Assembly: GCF_004919045.1 (NCBI RefSeq)
Contig: NZ_SWDW01000002.1
Location: forward strand, 62,001-126,000
Length of the DNA: 64,000 bases
Direction of reading: 5' to 3'
DNA from: Sinomonas albida
GTDB taxonomy: Bacteria; Actinomycetota; Actinomycetes; Actinomycetales; Micrococcaceae
The translations under genes and the position numbers were made by a program. Position 1 is the first letter of the stretch, and every line of letters begins with the position of its first letter. This document shows, piece by piece, positions 18,443 to 27,908 of this stretch. The notes under the pieces were generated by a model. It was not told where the DNA came from, ran no database searches, and saw nothing but the letters and a program-made list of their open reading frames with translations.

Positions 18443-19498
18443 ATGACTCTCAGCCCTGACCACCCCCTCAAGGACGGCCGGACGGCTCAGTCTCCGCTCA
18501 TTACGGCGTACCGCGGCGGGCGGCCGAGCCAGCATCCCATCTGGTTCATGCGACAGGCAGGCCGCTCGCTCCCGGAGTACCGCAAGGCGCGCGAGGGCGT
18601 CGGCATGCTCGAGGCCTGCCTCAAGCCAGAGCTCGCGGCCGAGATCACCGTCCAGCCCGTGCGCCGCCACGGCGTGGACGCCGGAATCTTCTTCTCCGAC
18701 ATCGTGATCCCGCTCAAGCTCGCCGGGGTCGGCGTCGAGATCGTGTCCGGCGTGGGGCCCGTGCTCGACCGGCCGATCCGCACCGCCGAGGACGTCGCCG
18801 CGCTACCCCGGATCGACGACTCGATGTTCGCCCCGATCCGCGAGGCCGTTCGCCTCACAGTCGACGAGCTCGGCACGACGCCGCTCATCGGCTTCGCCGG
18901 CGCGCCGTTCACCGTCGCCGCCTACATGGTCGAGGGCCGCCCGTCGCGCGATCACCTGGGCCCGCGCACGATGCTCCACGGTGACCCGTCGACGTGGCAG
19001 GCCCTCATGGAGTGGACCGCGGACGCGTCCGGCCGGTTCCTGCGCGCCCAGCTCGAGGCAGGCGCCTCGGCGGGCCAGCTCTTCGACTCGTGGGCAGGGT
19101 CGCTCGGCCTCGAGGACTACCGCCGCAGCGCCGCGCCGTACTCGTCGCGGGCCCTCGACCACGTCCGCGACCTCGGCACCCCGCTGATCCACTTCGGGAC
19201 CGGCACGTCCGAGCTGCTCGGTGCGATGTACGAGGTCGGGGTCGACGCGGTCGGCGTCGACTACCGGCTCCCCATCCAGGAGGCAAACCGCCGCCTCGGC
19301 GGCCGCGTGGTGCTCCAGGGGAACATCGACCCCGCGTTCCTCGCCGCCCCGTGGAACGTCCTCGAGGCCCACGTCCGCGAGATCGTGCGCCACGGCGCGT
19401 CCGCCCCGGGCCACGTCATCAACCTGGGCCATGGCGTCCCGCCCGAGACGGACCCGGGCGTGCTCACGCGGCTCGTCGAGCTCGTCCACTCGATCTAG
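18443..19498 (+). CDS. hemE: Uroporphyrinogen decarboxylase
   Basis: A 351-residue cytoplasmic TIM-barrel enzyme that removes four carboxyl groups from uroporphyrinogen III to give coproporphyrinogen III. The signature [16 protein letters not shown] is near residue 32, and [35 protein letters not shown] and [16 protein letters not shown] follow. It is the first gene of the long plus-strand hem operon; cgoX begins 8 bp after its stop. It diverges from hemA. Confidence 0.95.
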   Translation: MTLSPDHPLKDGRTAQSPLITAYRGGRPSQHPIWFMRQAGRSLPEYRKAREGVGMLEACLKPELAAEITVQPVRRHGVDAGIFFSDIVIPLKLAGVGVEIVSGVGPVLDRPIRTAEDVAALPRIDDSMFAPIREAVRLTVDELGTTPLIGFAGAPFTVAAYMVEGRPSRDHLGPRTMLHGDPSTWQALMEWTADASGRFLRAQLEAGASAGQLFDSWAGSLGLEDYRRSAAPYSSRALDHVRDLGTPLIHFGTGTSELLGAMYEVGVDAVGVDYRLPIQEANRRLGGRVVLQGNIDPAFLAAPWNVLEAHVREIVRHGASAPGHVINLGHGVPPETDPGVLTRLVELVHSI

Positions 19499-19506
19499 GT
19501 CGGGGT

Positions 19507-20979
19507 ATGACCGCAGTACCGCACGCGGAGGCGCCGCAGCCCACGCCGGCTCGCGCCGTCGTCGTCGGCGGGGGGATCTCCGGGCTGTGCGCCGCGCTCG
19601 AGCTGCGCCGCAGCGGTCTCGACGTGACCGTCATCGAGGCGAGCGACCGCTGGGGTGGGTGCATCGGCGTCCACGAGGTCGCGGGACTCGCCCTCGACAG
19701 CGGGGCCGAATCGTTCGCGACGCGCACCGACGCCGTCCGGGGCCTGCTCGAGGAGCTCGGGCTGGCCGGGGACATTGTCTCGCCGCACCCGTCCGGGGCA
19801 TGGGTCCAGCTTCCCGGCCGCGCGGAGGAGCTCCCGAAGGCGGGCGTGCTCGGCATCCCGTCGAATCCGTGGGCCGCGGAGGTGCGCTCGGCGCTGGGCC
19901 TCTGGGGCTCGCTCCGCGCGTCGTTCGACCGCTACCTGCCCGTGCGCGCGCCGAGCGCCAACGCGAGCGTCGCCGCGCTCGTCCGCGCCCGGATGGGCCG
20001 GCGGGTCCTGAATCGCCTCGTAACTCCCGTGGTGGGCGGCGTCCACTCCGCCGATCCCGCGCTCCTCGACGTCGACATGGTCGCGCCCGGCCTGCGCGCG
20101 CTCATGGCCCGCGAGGGCTCGCTGGGCCGCGCCGTCGCCGCCCAGCGCGCACGCGCCGGGGCGTCCCGCGACGCCAAGGCCGGCTCCGCCGTCGGCGGTC
20201 TTCGCGGCGGGATGAATCGGCTCGTCGCGGCGCTCGTCGCGCGGCTGGCGAACGACGGCGTGGTCCTCGTGAGCGGGGAGCGCGCCGAACGCCTTGATCG
20301 CCTCGAGCGCGGGTGGCGCGTCGGAACCGAGGCAAGCGACGGGGGTGCGAGCGGATCGCGCGAGGCCGAACTCGTCGTCGTCGCCCTCGGCGGGCCGGCC
20401 GCGGTCGAGCTTCTCTCCGACGCCGTGCCCGAGCTCGCGGGACGCGAGCCCGTGCCGGGCCCGGAGGTCAAGCTCGTGACGCTTGTGCTCGACAAGCCGG
20501 AGCTCGACTCCCGCCCGCGCGGCACGGGCGTGCTCGTGGCGCCCGAGGCGCCCGGGATTCAGGCCAAGGCGCTCACGCACGCGACCGCGAAGTGGGACTG
20601 GCTCGCCGACGAGGCCGGGCCCGGAACCCACGTGGTGCGGCTCTCGTACGGTCGCGCCCACGATCCCCACGCGGCCCACCTCGTGCGCGAGCCGGAGACG
20701 GACGACGAGCTCTTCCGTGCCGCCCTCGCCGATGCGTCGGCGCTGCTCACGGTCCCGATCGTTCCCGACGACGTGCTCGGCTGGGACGTGGTCCGCTGGG
20801 AGGGCGCGCTCCCGTTCGCGACCGTGGGCCATCGGGGCCGCGTGGCCGAAATCCGTGGCCTCGTCGCGCAGCAGCCGGGCCTCGCCGTCGTGGGCGGATG
20901 GGCGGCGGGGAACGGGCTCGCGTCCGTCGTCCCCGACGCGAGGGCCCAGGCCCGAGAGCTCGCGGCGTGCGTGTTGTGA
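19507..20979 (+). CDS. hemY: Coproporphyrinogen III oxidase (HemY type)
   Basis: A 490-residue FAD-dependent oxidase. VVVGGGISGLCAALELRRSG (residues ~19-38) is the FAD motif, followed by VIEASDRWGG and DSGAESFATR. VGGVHSADPALLD and the C-terminal VGGWAAGNGLASVV are typical. In actinobacteria this enzyme (also called CgoX) oxidises coproporphyrinogen III to coproporphyrin III rather than acting on protoporphyrinogen. The ChdC gene next door supports that reading. Start ATG 19507 lies 8 bp after hemE. An Ala/Gly/Arg-rich loop near residues 205-225 is a local expansion. Confidence 0.93.
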   Translation: MTAVPHAEAPQPTPARAVVVGGGISGLCAALELRRSGLDVTVIEASDRWGGCIGVHEVAGLALDSGAESFATRTDAVRGLLEELGLAGDIVSPHPSGAWVQLPGRAEELPKAGVLGIPSNPWAAEVRSALGLWGSLRASFDRYLPVRAPSANASVAALVRARMGRRVLNRLVTPVVGGVHSADPALLDVDMVAPGLRALMAREGSLGRAVAAQRARAGASRDAKAGSAVGGLRGGMNRLVAALVARLANDGVVLVSGERAERLDRLERGWRVGTEASDGGASGSREAELVVVALGGPAAVELLSDAVPELAGREPVPGPEVKLVTLVLDKPELDSRPRGTGVLVAPEAPGIQAKALTHATAKWDWLADEAGPGTHVVRLSYGRAHDPHAAHLVREPETDDELFRAALADASALLTVPIVPDDVLGWDVVRWEGALPFATVGHRGRVAEIRGLVAQQPGLAVVGGWAAGNGLASVVPDARAQARELAACVL

Positions 20980-20988
20980 TGTTCGCCA

Positions 20989-21007
20989 CTTCTACGCCTT
21001 GTAGAAG
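20989..21007 (+). other. Hairpin in the hemY-chdC gap
   Basis: CTTCTAC-GCCTT-GTAGAAG can form a 7-bp stem, followed by an unusually AT-rich stretch (ATTTGAATTCGATTTT). It lies in the only sizeable gap (72 bp) of the main hem operon. It may be an attenuator, a processing site or an internal promoter; the sequence does not decide. Confidence 0.4.
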
Positions 21008-21051
21008 ATTTGAATTCGATTTTGCCGTGAACGAAGGAGCACACTGGAGCC

Positions 21052-21780
21052 ATGAGCCACACTTCTGACGAATCTGTCACCAAAACGGTGACGGAAGGCG
21101 CCCAGGCCAGCGAGGCCGATACCGAGTCTTTCTTCACCCTGTGGAGCGTCTTCGGCCGCGTCCCGGGCAGCGCCGCCCCGGCCGCGAGCGCCGTCTCCGA
21201 CTTCGAGGCCCTCGTGGCCCGGCTCGGCCAGAAGGGCGTCACGGTCCGTGGACTCTACGACGTCTCGGGCCTGCGCGCGGGCGCCGACGTCATGGTGTGG
21301 GTCCATGGCCCGCAGGCGGAGGAGCTCCAGCAGGCTGTGCGCGACATCCGCCGCAGCGAGCTCTTCGCCGGAACCGAGCAGACGTGGAGTGCGATGGGCG
21401 TGCACCGCGAGGCCGAGTTCGCGAAGAGCCACACCCCCGCCTTCTCGCGCGGTGTCGAGCCGAGCACGTGGCTCACGGTCTACCCGTTCGTCCGCTCCTA
21501 CGAGTGGTACATCCTCCCGGCCGAGGAGCGCTCGCGCATGCTCCGCGAGCACGGCATGCTGGGCCGCGACTTCCCGCAGGTCATCTCCAACACCGTGTCC
21601 GCGTTCGCGCTCGGCGACTGGGAGTGGATCCTCGCGCTCGAGGCCCCGGAGCTCGTGGACCTCGTCGACATGATGCGGCACCTCCGCTACACGGACGCGC
21701 GCAACCACGTACGCGAGGAGATCCCGTTCCACACGGGCCGCCGCATCTCCGCGGCCGAGGTCGCCGAGGTGCTCGCGTGA
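21052..21780 (+). CDS. hemQ: Coproheme decarboxylase ChdC (HemQ)
   Basis: A 242-residue chlorite-dismutase-fold enzyme that performs the last step of the coproporphyrin pathway, decarboxylating coproheme to heme b with peroxide. TESFFTLWSVFGRV opens the fold. WLTVYPFVRSYEWYILP carries the conserved tyrosines, and MLREHGMLGR includes the probable heme-ligand His167. TVSAFALGDWEW and FHTGRRI complete the signature. GAAGGAG precedes ATG 21052, and the stop overlaps the hemH GTG. Its presence shows that heme is made through coproheme, not protoporphyrin. Confidence 0.95.
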   Translation: MSHTSDESVTKTVTEGAQASEADTESFFTLWSVFGRVPGSAAPAASAVSDFEALVARLGQKGVTVRGLYDVSGLRAGADVMVWVHGPQAEELQQAVRDIRRSELFAGTEQTWSAMGVHREAEFAKSHTPAFSRGVEPSTWLTVYPFVRSYEWYILPAEERSRMLREHGMLGRDFPQVISNTVSAFALGDWEWILALEAPELVDLVDMMRHLRYTDARNHVREEIPFHTGRRISAAEVAEVLA

Positions 21781-23063
21781 GCGTTTCCCTGGGGACGCTC
21801 GGTGGCACGCCGGGCGAGCTCGCCGTGAGCACGGCGGCCGAGCCGATCACGGAGGCGGGCCGGATGCAGCCCAAGCCCTACGACGCCGTCCTCCTCGCGT
21901 CCTTCGGCGGCCCTGAAGGCCAGGACGACGTGATCCCGTTCCTCCGCAACGTCACCCGTGGGCGCGGCATCCCGGACGAGCGCCTCGAAGAGGTCAGCCA
22001 CCACTACCGGGCGTTCGGCGGCGTGAGTCCCATCAACGCGCAGAACCGCGCGCTCAAGGCGGCCCTCGAGGCCGAGCTCGCCGCGCAGGGCATCGACCTC
22101 CCGGTGTACTGGGGCAACCGCAACTGGGACCCGTACATCCCCGCGACGCTCCAACGCATCTACGACGACGGCCACCGCCGCGTCCTCATGGTCACCACCA
22201 GCGCCTACTCGTGCTATTCGAGCTGCCGCCAGTACCGCGAGGACATCGGGCTCGCGCTCACAGAGACGGGCCTCGCAGGTCGCCTCGAGGTCGACAAGGT
22301 GCGCCAATACTTCGACCACCCCGGCTTCGTCTCGCCGTTCGTCGAGGGCACGACGGCGGGCCTCACCCGGGTGCGCGAAGCCCTGGGCGCGGCGGACGGC
22401 GCGCGCGACGGCGAGATCCGCGTGCTCTTCGCGACGCACTCGATCCCGACCCGCGACGCCGAGGCCGCCGGACGCTCCGAGGGCGAGCCGCGCGAGTTCG
22501 AGGACGGCTCGGCCTACGTCGCGCAGCACCTCGCGAACGCCCGCGCCATCATGGCGGCGGTCGCCCCGGACGTCGCCTGGGACCTCGTCTACCAGTCCCG
22601 CTCCGGCGCCCCCCACATTCCGTGGCTCGAGCCGGACATCAACGACCGCCTCGAGGCGATCGCGGGGGAGGGCGTCAAGGGCGCGGTCATCGTGCCGCTC
22701 GGGTTCGTGAGCGACCACATGGAGGTCGCATGGGACCTCGACACCGAGGCGCTCGAGACGTGCCGCAAGCTCGGCATCGAAGCCGTGCGTGTCCCGACTC
22801 CGGGCGTTCACCGCGAGTTCGTCGGGGGCCTTGTGGACCTCATCCGCGAGCGGACCTCCCAGTGGAACCTCACCGAGCGCCCCCACGTGACGGGGCTGGG
22901 GCCGTGGTACGACGTGTGCCGGCCCGGGTGCTGCGAGAACTTCCGCGGCGCCAAGCCTGTCATCGCGGAGGCTGGCGTCGAGCTGGGTTCGGGCCACGAC
23001 CCGTACCCCGCAGACACCGGTGAGGGTGCCGCCGCGGCCGCCCGACCCGAGCGCGAGTCCTGA
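21777..23063 (+). CDS. hemH: Ferrochelatase (coproporphyrin type)
   Basis: A 428-residue ferrochelatase that inserts iron, here probably into coproporphyrin III. AVLLASFGGPEGQDDVIPFL starts the core. SAYSCYSSCRQYREDI, FATHSIPTR (catalytic His221) and CENF near the C-terminus are diagnostic. Cys150 and the C-terminal cluster Cys381, Cys385 and Cys386 resemble the [2Fe-2S] ligands of actinobacterial ferrochelatases; I cannot say which cysteines bind. GTG 21777 overlaps the hemQ stop; Met30 (MQPKPYDAVLL) is an alternative start that removes a poorly conserved leader. Confidence 0.93.
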   Translation: MSVSLGTLGGTPGELAVSTAAEPITEAGRMQPKPYDAVLLASFGGPEGQDDVIPFLRNVTRGRGIPDERLEEVSHHYRAFGGVSPINAQNRALKAALEAELAAQGIDLPVYWGNRNWDPYIPATLQRIYDDGHRRVLMVTTSAYSCYSSCRQYREDIGLALTETGLAGRLEVDKVRQYFDHPGFVSPFVEGTTAGLTRVREALGAADGARDGEIRVLFATHSIPTRDAEAAGRSEGEPREFEDGSAYVAQHLANARAIMAAVAPDVAWDLVYQSRSGAPHIPWLEPDINDRLEAIAGEGVKGAVIVPLGFVSDHMEVAWDLDTEALETCRKLGIEAVRVPTPGVHREFVGGLVDLIRERTSQWNLTERPHVTGLGPWYDVCRPGCCENFRGAKPVIAEAGVELGSGHDPYPADTGEGAAAAARPERES

Positions 23064-23064
23064 C

Positions 23065-24072
23065 GTGTCGGTGCGCATCGGCACGCGCGGCAGCGCGCTG
23101 GCCCTGACCCAGACGCAGCAGACCGCGGAGCTGCTCTCCGCCGTGGGCGGCTTCGCGACCGAGCTCGTGCGGATCAAGACCGAGGGCGACGTCCGTACCG
23201 GCTCCCTCGCGCAGCTCGGCGGGACCGGCGTGTTCGTGGCTGCCCTGCGCGAGGCGCTCCTCGCGCACCGCTGCGACGTCGCCATCCACTCGCTCAAGGA
23301 CCTCCCGACCGCAGGCACCCCCGGCCTCGCGCTCGGCGCCATCCCGCGGCGTGCCGACGCGCGCGACGTGCTGTGCGCGCGGGACGGCCTCACGCTCGCG
23401 CAGCTGCCCGCGGGGGCGCAGGTCGGCACGGGCTCGCCCCGCCGGGCGGCACAGCTCCGCGCCGCGCGTCCCGACCTCGAGGTCGTGGACATCCGCGGCA
23501 ATGTGGACACGCGACTCGGCCGCGTGCCGGGCCTCCCGGGCAACGCGGCCGACGCGCCGGGCGACCTCGACGCCGTCGTCCTCGCCGCTGCGGGGCTCGA
23601 GCGGCTCGGGCGCACGGGCGTCGTGAGCGAGTACTTCGAGCCCGACGTCATGCTTCCCGCGCCCGGCCAGGGCGCACTCGCCGTCGAATGCCGGGTCGAG
23701 GACGCGCCGCTTCGCGAGAACGGCGTCCCCGTCGCGGGCGCTGTCCAGGGCGTCCTCGCCCAGGCGCTGGCCGCAATCGACGACGCCGATACCCGTCTCG
23801 CGGTCGGCGCCGAGCGCGCGCTCCTCGCGCGGCTCGAGGCCGGGTGTGCCGCTCCCGTCGGTGCGTTCGCGCGCCGCAAGGGCAGCCTGCTCTACCTCAC
23901 GGCGGTCGTGTGCTCGGTGGACGGGGCGAAGAGCCTGCGCGTCGAGCGCGCGACGGACGGCCTCACCGAGGTCGGGGCACACCTGCTCGGCATCGAGCTC
24001 GCCGAGGAGCTGCTCGCCCAGGGTGCCGCGGATTTCGCGGACCTCGGTTCGGGGGAGGGCTACGAGGCGTGA
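23065..24072 (+). CDS. hemC: Porphobilinogen deaminase
   Basis: A 335-residue hydroxymethylbilane synthase that polymerises four porphobilinogens. It opens with VRIGTRGSALALTQT. IHSLKDLPT holds the catalytic region, VGTGSPRRAAQL and DIRGNVDTRL are conserved, and Cys261 in LEAGCAAPVGAF anchors the dipyrromethane cofactor. GTG 23065 lies 1 nt after the hemH stop. The upstream extension of the frame to 23020 has no merit. The stop overlaps the hemD GTG. Confidence 0.95.
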   Translation: MSVRIGTRGSALALTQTQQTAELLSAVGGFATELVRIKTEGDVRTGSLAQLGGTGVFVAALREALLAHRCDVAIHSLKDLPTAGTPGLALGAIPRRADARDVLCARDGLTLAQLPAGAQVGTGSPRRAAQLRAARPDLEVVDIRGNVDTRLGRVPGLPGNAADAPGDLDAVVLAAAGLERLGRTGVVSEYFEPDVMLPAPGQGALAVECRVEDAPLRENGVPVAGAVQGVLAQALAAIDDADTRLAVGAERALLARLEAGCAAPVGAFARRKGSLLYLTAVVCSVDGAKSLRVERATDGLTEVGAHLLGIELAEELLAQGAADFADLGSGEGYEA

Positions 24073-25052
24073 CCAGGGAGGCCGGGAACTCGGCTGGGGA
24101 ACTGCGCGGGCCGCTCGCCGGGCGGCGCGTGCTCCTCACCCGCAGCCCCGACCGGGCCGGCGCGATGGCCGCGGCGCTCGCCGCGGCGGGCGCCGAACCG
24201 CTGCTCCTGCCGCTCATCGACTTCGCGCGCGCCACTGACCAGGCGGCGCTCGCCGGGGCCCTCGACCGGCTCGCCGCGGGCGAGTACGCGTGGCTCGTGG
24301 TCAGCAGCATCACGACGGTGCGCGCGCTCAAGCAGTTCGCCGCCGAGCGGGGCGTCTCTCTCGGGGCCGTGATTCCGCCGGGCGTCCGGATCGCCACAAT
24401 TGGTCCGAGTTCTCGGGCCGTGCTCGAGGCGGAGGGACTCCGCGTCGACCTCGCGCCCGCTGGGCGGCAGTCCGCGGAGGGTCTCGTCGAGCTCTGGGCC
24501 GCGGCCGACGACGGCGGGGCGGCGGGCGCCGATGGTGCCGGCATGGTCCGCGTCCTGATCCCGCAGAGCGACCTCGCGGGGCCGACGCTCGAAGGCGGCC
24601 TCGACGCCCTTGGCTGGGATGTCGACGCCGTGACCGCCTACCGGACGGTCGACTATCCGGCTGAGCCCGGCGAGCGTCTCACGGCCGAGCTCGCAGTCGG
24701 CCAGGAGTCGGGGTCTGCTGCCCAACCCGGCCCTGGCACCCAGCCTGGCCTAGGCACCGACTCGAGCGCCGCCGTCGTGCTTTTGCCCGGAGAGGCGAAT
24801 GGTGAGCTGGCCGCGGGCCGGATCGACGCCGTCGTCGCCGCTTCGCCGAGCGCGGCACGCCGCATCCACGCGACGCTGGGCGCGCTCGAATCGACGCGGC
24901 TCGTCGCGATCGGCCAGCCGACCGCCGCGGAGCTGCGTTCTCTCGGCCTCGCCGTCGGCGCGACCGCGGCGACGCCAACGCCCGCGGGGATCGTGGACGC
25001 GGTGGCCCAAGCACTTTCCGTCCCCGGACCCTGGAAGGACCCCACCCCATGA
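24069..25052 (+). CDS. hemD: Uroporphyrinogen-III synthase
   Basis: A 327-residue enzyme that closes hydroxymethylbilane into uroporphyrinogen III with ring D inverted. This family is poorly conserved. Supporting elements are [74 protein letters not shown] and [15 protein letters not shown]. It is longer than usual (~260) because of two low-complexity inserts, an Ala/Asp/Gly one near residue 145 and a Pro/Gly one near residue 220 ([12 protein letters not shown]). GTG 24069 overlaps the hemC stop, and its own stop overlaps hemB. Confidence 0.9.
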   Translation: MTREAGNSAGELRGPLAGRRVLLTRSPDRAGAMAAALAAAGAEPLLLPLIDFARATDQAALAGALDRLAAGEYAWLVVSSITTVRALKQFAAERGVSLGAVIPPGVRIATIGPSSRAVLEAEGLRVDLAPAGRQSAEGLVELWAAADDGGAAGADGAGMVRVLIPQSDLAGPTLEGGLDALGWDVDAVTAYRTVDYPAEPGERLTAELAVGQESGSAAQPGPGTQPGLGTDSSAAVVLLPGEANGELAAGRIDAVVAASPSAARRIHATLGALESTRLVAIGQPTAAELRSLGLAVGATAATPTPAGIVDAVAQALSVPGPWKDPTP

Positions 25053-26029
25053 GCTTCCCCAACCACCGCCCGCGCCGCCTGCGCCAGACCCCGGCGATGC
25101 GCCGCCTCGTCGCGGAGACCAGGCTCCACCCGGCCGAGCTCATCCTGCCTGCCTTCATCCGCGAGGGCCTGAGCGAGCCCGCGCCGCTGCAGTCGATGCC
25201 CGGCGTCGTGCAGCACAGCACGGATTCGCTCAAGCGGGCGGCCGTCGAGGCCGCCGAGCTCGGGCTCGGCGGGATCATGCTGTTCGGCGTGCCGGAGACG
25301 CGCGACGCCGTCGGCTCGGCCTCGCTGGATCCGGAGGGCGCGCTCAACGCGGCGATCCGTGACGTGCGCGCCGAGGTTGGCGACGCGCTCGTGGTCATGA
25401 GCGACGTGTGCCTCGATGAGTTCACGGACCATGGCCACTGCGGGGTGCTCGATGCGCAGGGCCGCGTGGACAATGACGCGACGCTCGAGGTCTACGCCGA
25501 GATGGCCGTTGCCCAGGCCGCGGCCGGTGCGCACGTCCTCGGACCGAGCGGCATGATGGACGGCCAGGTCGCCGTGATCCGGCAGGCGCTCGACGCCGCG
25601 GGCCATCAGGACGTCTCGGTCCTCGCGTACGCGGCGAAGTACGCGTCCGCGTTCTATGGGCCGTTCCGCGAGGCGGTCGACTCCCAGCTCAAGGGCGATC
25701 GACGCACGTACCAGATGGACGCGGCGAACCGGCGCGAGGCGCTCCTCGAGGTCGAGCTCGATCTCGAGGAAGGCGCGGACATGATCATGGTCAAGCCGGC
25801 CATGAGCTACCTCGACATCGTGGCCGACGTCGCGGCAATGAGCCCGGTGCCCGTCGCGGCCTACCAGATCTCGGGCGAGTACGCGATGATCGAGGCGGCT
25901 GCCGCGAACGGCTGGATCGACCGCAAGGCGGCGATCCTCGAATCGGTGCTCGGCATCCGGCGCGCCGGGGCGAACCTCGTCCTGACGTACTGGGCGCCCG
26001 AGATCGCGAGGTGGCTGCGCGAGGCGTAG
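25049..26029 (+). CDS. hemB: Delta-aminolevulinic acid dehydratase
   Basis: A 326-residue porphobilinogen synthase condensing two aminolevulinates. Schiff-base lysines are Lys197 (YAAKYAS) and Lys249 ([12 protein letters not shown]). The metal loop reads [14 protein letters not shown]: Cys121 and Cys131 are present, but the middle zinc cysteine is Asp123. This indicates the magnesium/mixed class rather than the three-cysteine zinc enzyme. ATGA overlap with hemD. Last gene of the tightly packed hem operon; the next gene follows after 59 bp. Confidence 0.95.
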   Translation: MSFPNHRPRRLRQTPAMRRLVAETRLHPAELILPAFIREGLSEPAPLQSMPGVVQHSTDSLKRAAVEAAELGLGGIMLFGVPETRDAVGSASLDPEGALNAAIRDVRAEVGDALVVMSDVCLDEFTDHGHCGVLDAQGRVDNDATLEVYAEMAVAQAAAGAHVLGPSGMMDGQVAVIRQALDAAGHQDVSVLAYAAKYASAFYGPFREAVDSQLKGDRRTYQMDAANRREALLEVELDLEEGADMIMVKPAMSYLDIVADVAAMSPVPVAAYQISGEYAMIEAAAANGWIDRKAAILESVLGIRRAGANLVLTYWAPEIARWLREA

Positions 26030-26088
26030 GACCGCGCCGGTCGCGCGACCGGTCCGGAGGGAATGATCCGACGGAGGAGGAGGTTTCA

Positions 26089-27147
26089 ATGCATATGCAT
26101 GGAACGAGCGAATCAGAGCCTCCAGTCCTCCTCGGCGTCAACACGTTCGGCGACGTCGGCGTCGGCCCCGACGGCGAGCCCAAGCCCCACGCCCAGGTGA
26201 TCCGCGAGGTCGTCGAGGAAGGCAAGCTCGCGGACGACGTCGGGCTCCACGCCTTCGGCGTCGGCGAGCACCACCGCAAGGACTTCTCGGTCTCCGCACC
26301 CGAGGTCCTGCTGGCCGCCGTCGCCGCGCAGACCTCCGCGATCCGGCTCGCGTCCGCGGTCACGGTGCTCTCCTCCGACGACCCCGTGCGGGTCTTCCAG
26401 CGCTTCTCGACGCTCGATGCCGTCTCGAGCGGTCGCGCCGAGGTCATCCTGGGCCGAGGCTCGTTCATCGAGTCGTTCCCGCTGTTCGGCCTCGACCTGG
26501 AGGACTACGAGATCCTGTTCGAGGAGAAGCTCGAACTGTTCGACCGGGTCCGCTCGCAGAAGCCCGTGAACTGGGAGGGCCGCACGCGCGGACCCATTCG
26601 CGGCCTCACGGCGTACCCGCACCTCGAGGATGGCCTGCTCGACACATGGATCGGGGTCGGCGGCACCCCGCAGTCCGTCGTCCGCGCGGCGCACTACGGG
26701 TACCCGGTCAGCTTCGCGATCATCGGCGGCGAGCCGGCCCGCTTCGCGCCGTTCATCGACCTCTACAAGCGATCGCTCGAGAAGTTCGGCAAGCCGTACA
26801 CGCAGCTCGCGACGCATTCGCCGGGGCATATCGCCGAGACGGACGAGCAGGCCCGCGAGGAGCTCTTTCCGCACTGGCTCGCGATGCGCAACCGCATCGG
26901 TGCCGAGCGGGGCTGGGGGCCCGGGAGCCGGACCGAGTTCAACGCCCAGGCGTCACGGTCCGGCGCCCTGTACGTCGGCTCGCCCGAGACGGTCGCGCGG
27001 AAGATCGCGGACACGAACCGGGTCCTCGGCACGGAGCGCTTCGACCTCAAGTACTCGAGCGGGACCCTGCCTCACAGCGCCATGATGCGCAGCATCGAGC
27101 TGCTCGGCACGAAGGTGGCCCCGCTCGTCGCGGACATGCTCGCGTAG
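26089..27147 (+). CDS. LLM class flavin-dependent oxidoreductase
   Basis: A 352-residue luciferase-like monooxygenase with a TIM-barrel fold that uses reduced flavin. LLGVNTFGDVG, HAFGVGEHHRKDFSVSAP, VTVLSSDDPVRVFQRF and VGSPETVARKIADT are characteristic of the family. ATG 26089 has the strong site GGAGGAGGAGG about 5 nt upstream; the frame's earlier start at 26011 overlaps hemB and is rejected. The strand and 59-bp gap allow read-through from the hem operon, but nothing in the protein points to tetrapyrrole chemistry. The substrate is unknown. Confidence 0.88.
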   Translation: MHMHGTSESEPPVLLGVNTFGDVGVGPDGEPKPHAQVIREVVEEGKLADDVGLHAFGVGEHHRKDFSVSAPEVLLAAVAAQTSAIRLASAVTVLSSDDPVRVFQRFSTLDAVSSGRAEVILGRGSFIESFPLFGLDLEDYEILFEEKLELFDRVRSQKPVNWEGRTRGPIRGLTAYPHLEDGLLDTWIGVGGTPQSVVRAAHYGYPVSFAIIGGEPARFAPFIDLYKRSLEKFGKPYTQLATHSPGHIAETDEQAREELFPHWLAMRNRIGAERGWGPGSRTEFNAQASRSGALYVGSPETVARKIADTNRVLGTERFDLKYSSGTLPHSAMMRSIELLGTKVAPLVADMLA

Positions 27148-27150
27148 AAG

Positions 27151-27837
27151 CTACAGGAGCGCGCCCGCGCCCAGTCCCGCCGCGCGGCGGGCGACGTCGT
27201 CGGGCACGGCCTGCCCAGCGGAGTCCTGGTCGGGCACAGGCTCTCCGGCCACGCGGCGGAGCGGAATGTGGCCACCCCAGATGCCGGCCTCGATGTCCTC
27301 GGGCTCGTCGACGGGACCGCCGTCGCGCACCTTGAGCGACGCCTCGGCGAGGGGCACGGCCAGGACAGCCGTCGCCGCGAGCTCCTTGCGGGTGCTCGCG
27401 CGGAGGGTGGCCCAGCGCCCTGGGACCATGTGGTCCACGATCGCGGCGAGGGCCCGCTCCCGCTCGGCCGGCTCCTCGACGCGGCGGGCGCGCCCGATCA
27501 CCACGGCGCTCCGGTAGTTCATCGAGTGGTGGAACGCGCTGCGCCCGGCCACGAGGCCGTCGAGCTCGGTGATGGTGACGCATACGTCCTGCTCGAGGGC
27601 CTTCCCGAGCCATCCCGCGGCGACCGAGCCGTGGAGGTACAGGCTCCCGCCGTCGTCCGGGCCGTCGAGGTCCACACCGAACGCCGTCGGAAGCACCGCA
27701 GGGTGCGTCCCGGCGATGACGCCGAGGTGGGCGAGCAGGGCGTCGCCGAGCAGGGCATGCAGCTGGGTGCGGTCCGAGACTGCCCGGTTCCTTCCGCGGT
27801 TGACGGTGGTCCGGGGCGTGGGCGAAAGCGTGTCCAT
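27151..27837 (-). CDS. Pyridoxamine 5'-phosphate oxidase family protein
   Basis: A 228-residue FMN-binding split-barrel protein. LGVIAGTHPAVLPTAFGVD, LYLHGSVAAGWLGK, VCVTITELDGLVAGRSAFHHSMNYRSAVVIG and the C-terminal GHIPLRRV are typical of the NimA/PNPOx-like group rather than true PdxH. It is divergent from the PdxR-like regulator, an arrangement common for MocR regulators and their targets, so it may act on a B6 vitamer. It ends 3 bp from the convergent monooxygenase stop. The role is inferred mainly from context. Confidence 0.78.
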   Translation of the reverse strand: MDTLSPTPRTTVNRGRNRAVSDRTQLHALLGDALLAHLGVIAGTHPAVLPTAFGVDLDGPDDGGSLYLHGSVAAGWLGKALEQDVCVTITELDGLVAGRSAFHHSMNYRSAVVIGRARRVEEPAERERALAAIVDHMVPGRWATLRASTRKELAATAVLAVPLAEASLKVRDGGPVDEPEDIEAGIWGGHIPLRRVAGEPVPDQDSAGQAVPDDVARRAAGLGAGALL

Positions 27838-27858
27838 GCGACTATCCTCGACTCCAAG

Positions 27859-27878
27859 TGGCCCCTATGCACGGGCCA
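27859..27878. promoter_or_regulatory. Candidate PdxR-like operator
   Basis: TGGCCC-N8-GGGCCA is a perfect inverted repeat in the 71-bp gap between the divergent PNPOx-like and PdxR-like genes. The left half lies in AAGTGGCCCCTA, which resembles the direct-repeat boxes I recall for corynebacterial PdxR. The site lies 30 bp before the regulator's ATG, suited to autorepression. Confidence 0.45.
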
Positions 27879-27908
27879 ATTTTGTTCGAGTATGAGGGGA
27901 CACTTTTC

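Noticed and set aside
26083-26100. Palindrome ATGCATATGCAT at the monooxygenase start as a possible operator
   Set aside because: It is made of the start codon and two His-Met codons (MHMH), lies after a strong ribosome binding site, and is better explained as coding sequence.
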